From Faeciplasma gallinarum (GTDB lineage Bacteria; Bacillota; Clostridia; Oscillospirales; Ruminococcaceae): a stretch of 13,923 nt of DNA. This document shows, piece by piece, positions 13,832-13,923 of the stretch (positions within the stretch are counted from its first letter, which is position 1; each line of letters begins with the position of its first letter). The notes under the pieces are model-generated. The model did not search any database, was not told the DNA's origin, and was given only the letters and a program-made list of their open reading frames with translations. A program made the translations under genes and the position numbers. The stretch is from assembly GCA_018711085.1 (NCBI GenBank), contig DVIR01000044.1, positions 1-13,923 of the forward strand, in the 5' to 3' direction.

Positions 13832-13922
13832 TGGCGGAGAAAGAGGGATTTGAACCCTCGCGCCGGAAATCCCGACCTACTCCCTTAGCAGGGGAGCCCC
13901 TTCACCACTTGGGTACTTCTCC
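13832..13922 (-). tRNA. tRNA-Ser(GCT)
   Basis: The minus strand folds as a class II tRNA: acceptor GGAGAAG with TTTCTCC (one G-T pair), D arm CCCAAGTGGTGAAGGG, anticodon stem CTCCC/GGGAG with loop CTGCTAA (anticodon GCT at 13887-13889), a long variable arm as expected for serine, and a T arm GAGGG-TTCAAAT-CCCTC. Discriminator G and CCA are encoded. The anticodon reads AGC/AGT serine codons. The 5' end is one base from the window edge, so its promoter lies outside. Confidence 0.96.
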
Positions 13923-13923
13923 A

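Noticed and set aside
13769..13888. A 39-codon + strand frame with AGGAGG nine bases before its ATG.
   Set aside because: It runs across the tRNA terminator and antisense to the tRNA-Ser gene. Its protein sequence is just the translation of those structures, a frequent source of false small proteins. The good ribosome-like site is part of the inverted-repeat element.
13832..13922. The tRNA-Ser 3' end as an attachment site for an integrated element covering the operon.
   Set aside because: No integrase gene and no second copy of the tRNA 3' end is present in the window, and the genes look like ordinary chromosomal operon members.

Overview
The window reads as a low-to-medium GC Firmicutes (Clostridia) chromosome segment. 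Evidence for this: purine-rich GGAGG-type ribosome sites, a DivIVA-like coiled-coil protein, heavy use of ATA for Ile despite roughly 50% GC, and the families present. A gut-type Oscillospirales or related lineage is my inference; no marker fixes the genus. All protein genes lie on the + strand; the only minus-strand gene is a tRNA at the right edge.

Region 1 (1-6963) looks like one tightly packed operon for making or modifying a surface polymer. It starts with a 5'-truncated DUF4956 membrane protein, followed by a CotH-family kinase-like protein, a membrane-anchored clan-A-type glycoside hydrolase with a C-terminal beta-sandwich domain, a HEAT-repeat membrane protein, and a processive-type family 2 glycosyltransferase with N- and C-terminal membrane segments. 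The HEAT gene is split by a single in-frame TAA, with both halves in the same frame. DUF4956, CotH and VTC-domain proteins often occur together, so a VTC-domain gene may lie just left of the window.

Region 2 (6980-11584) continues with almost no spacing. It holds a small DivIVA-like coiled-coil protein and two large membrane proteins, each with a sensor domain, a degenerate GGDEF domain and an apparently intact EAL domain. Both should break down cyclic di-GMP rather than make it. The first has an unusual sensor that looks like a single lobe of a family 3 solute-binding protein and has no signal peptide. A plausible model is a polysaccharide synthase (GT2) with HEAT and DivIVA-like scaffolds inside, a CotH kinase and a hydrolase acting outside, and local c-di-GMP removal as control. 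No PilZ domain or active diguanylate cyclase is visible.

Region 3 (11585-13241) carries two genes I cannot name: a soluble 315-residue protein with an internally repeated motif, and a four-helix membrane protein with a charged cytoplasmic tail.

Region 4 (13242-13923) has no convincing protein gene. It contains two 90-bp direct repeats that each start with a perfect hairpin, several further strong hairpins, a bidirectional terminator, an 11-bp inverted repeat around a 59-nt insert, and finally a minus-strand tRNA-Ser(GCT) with its own terminator.
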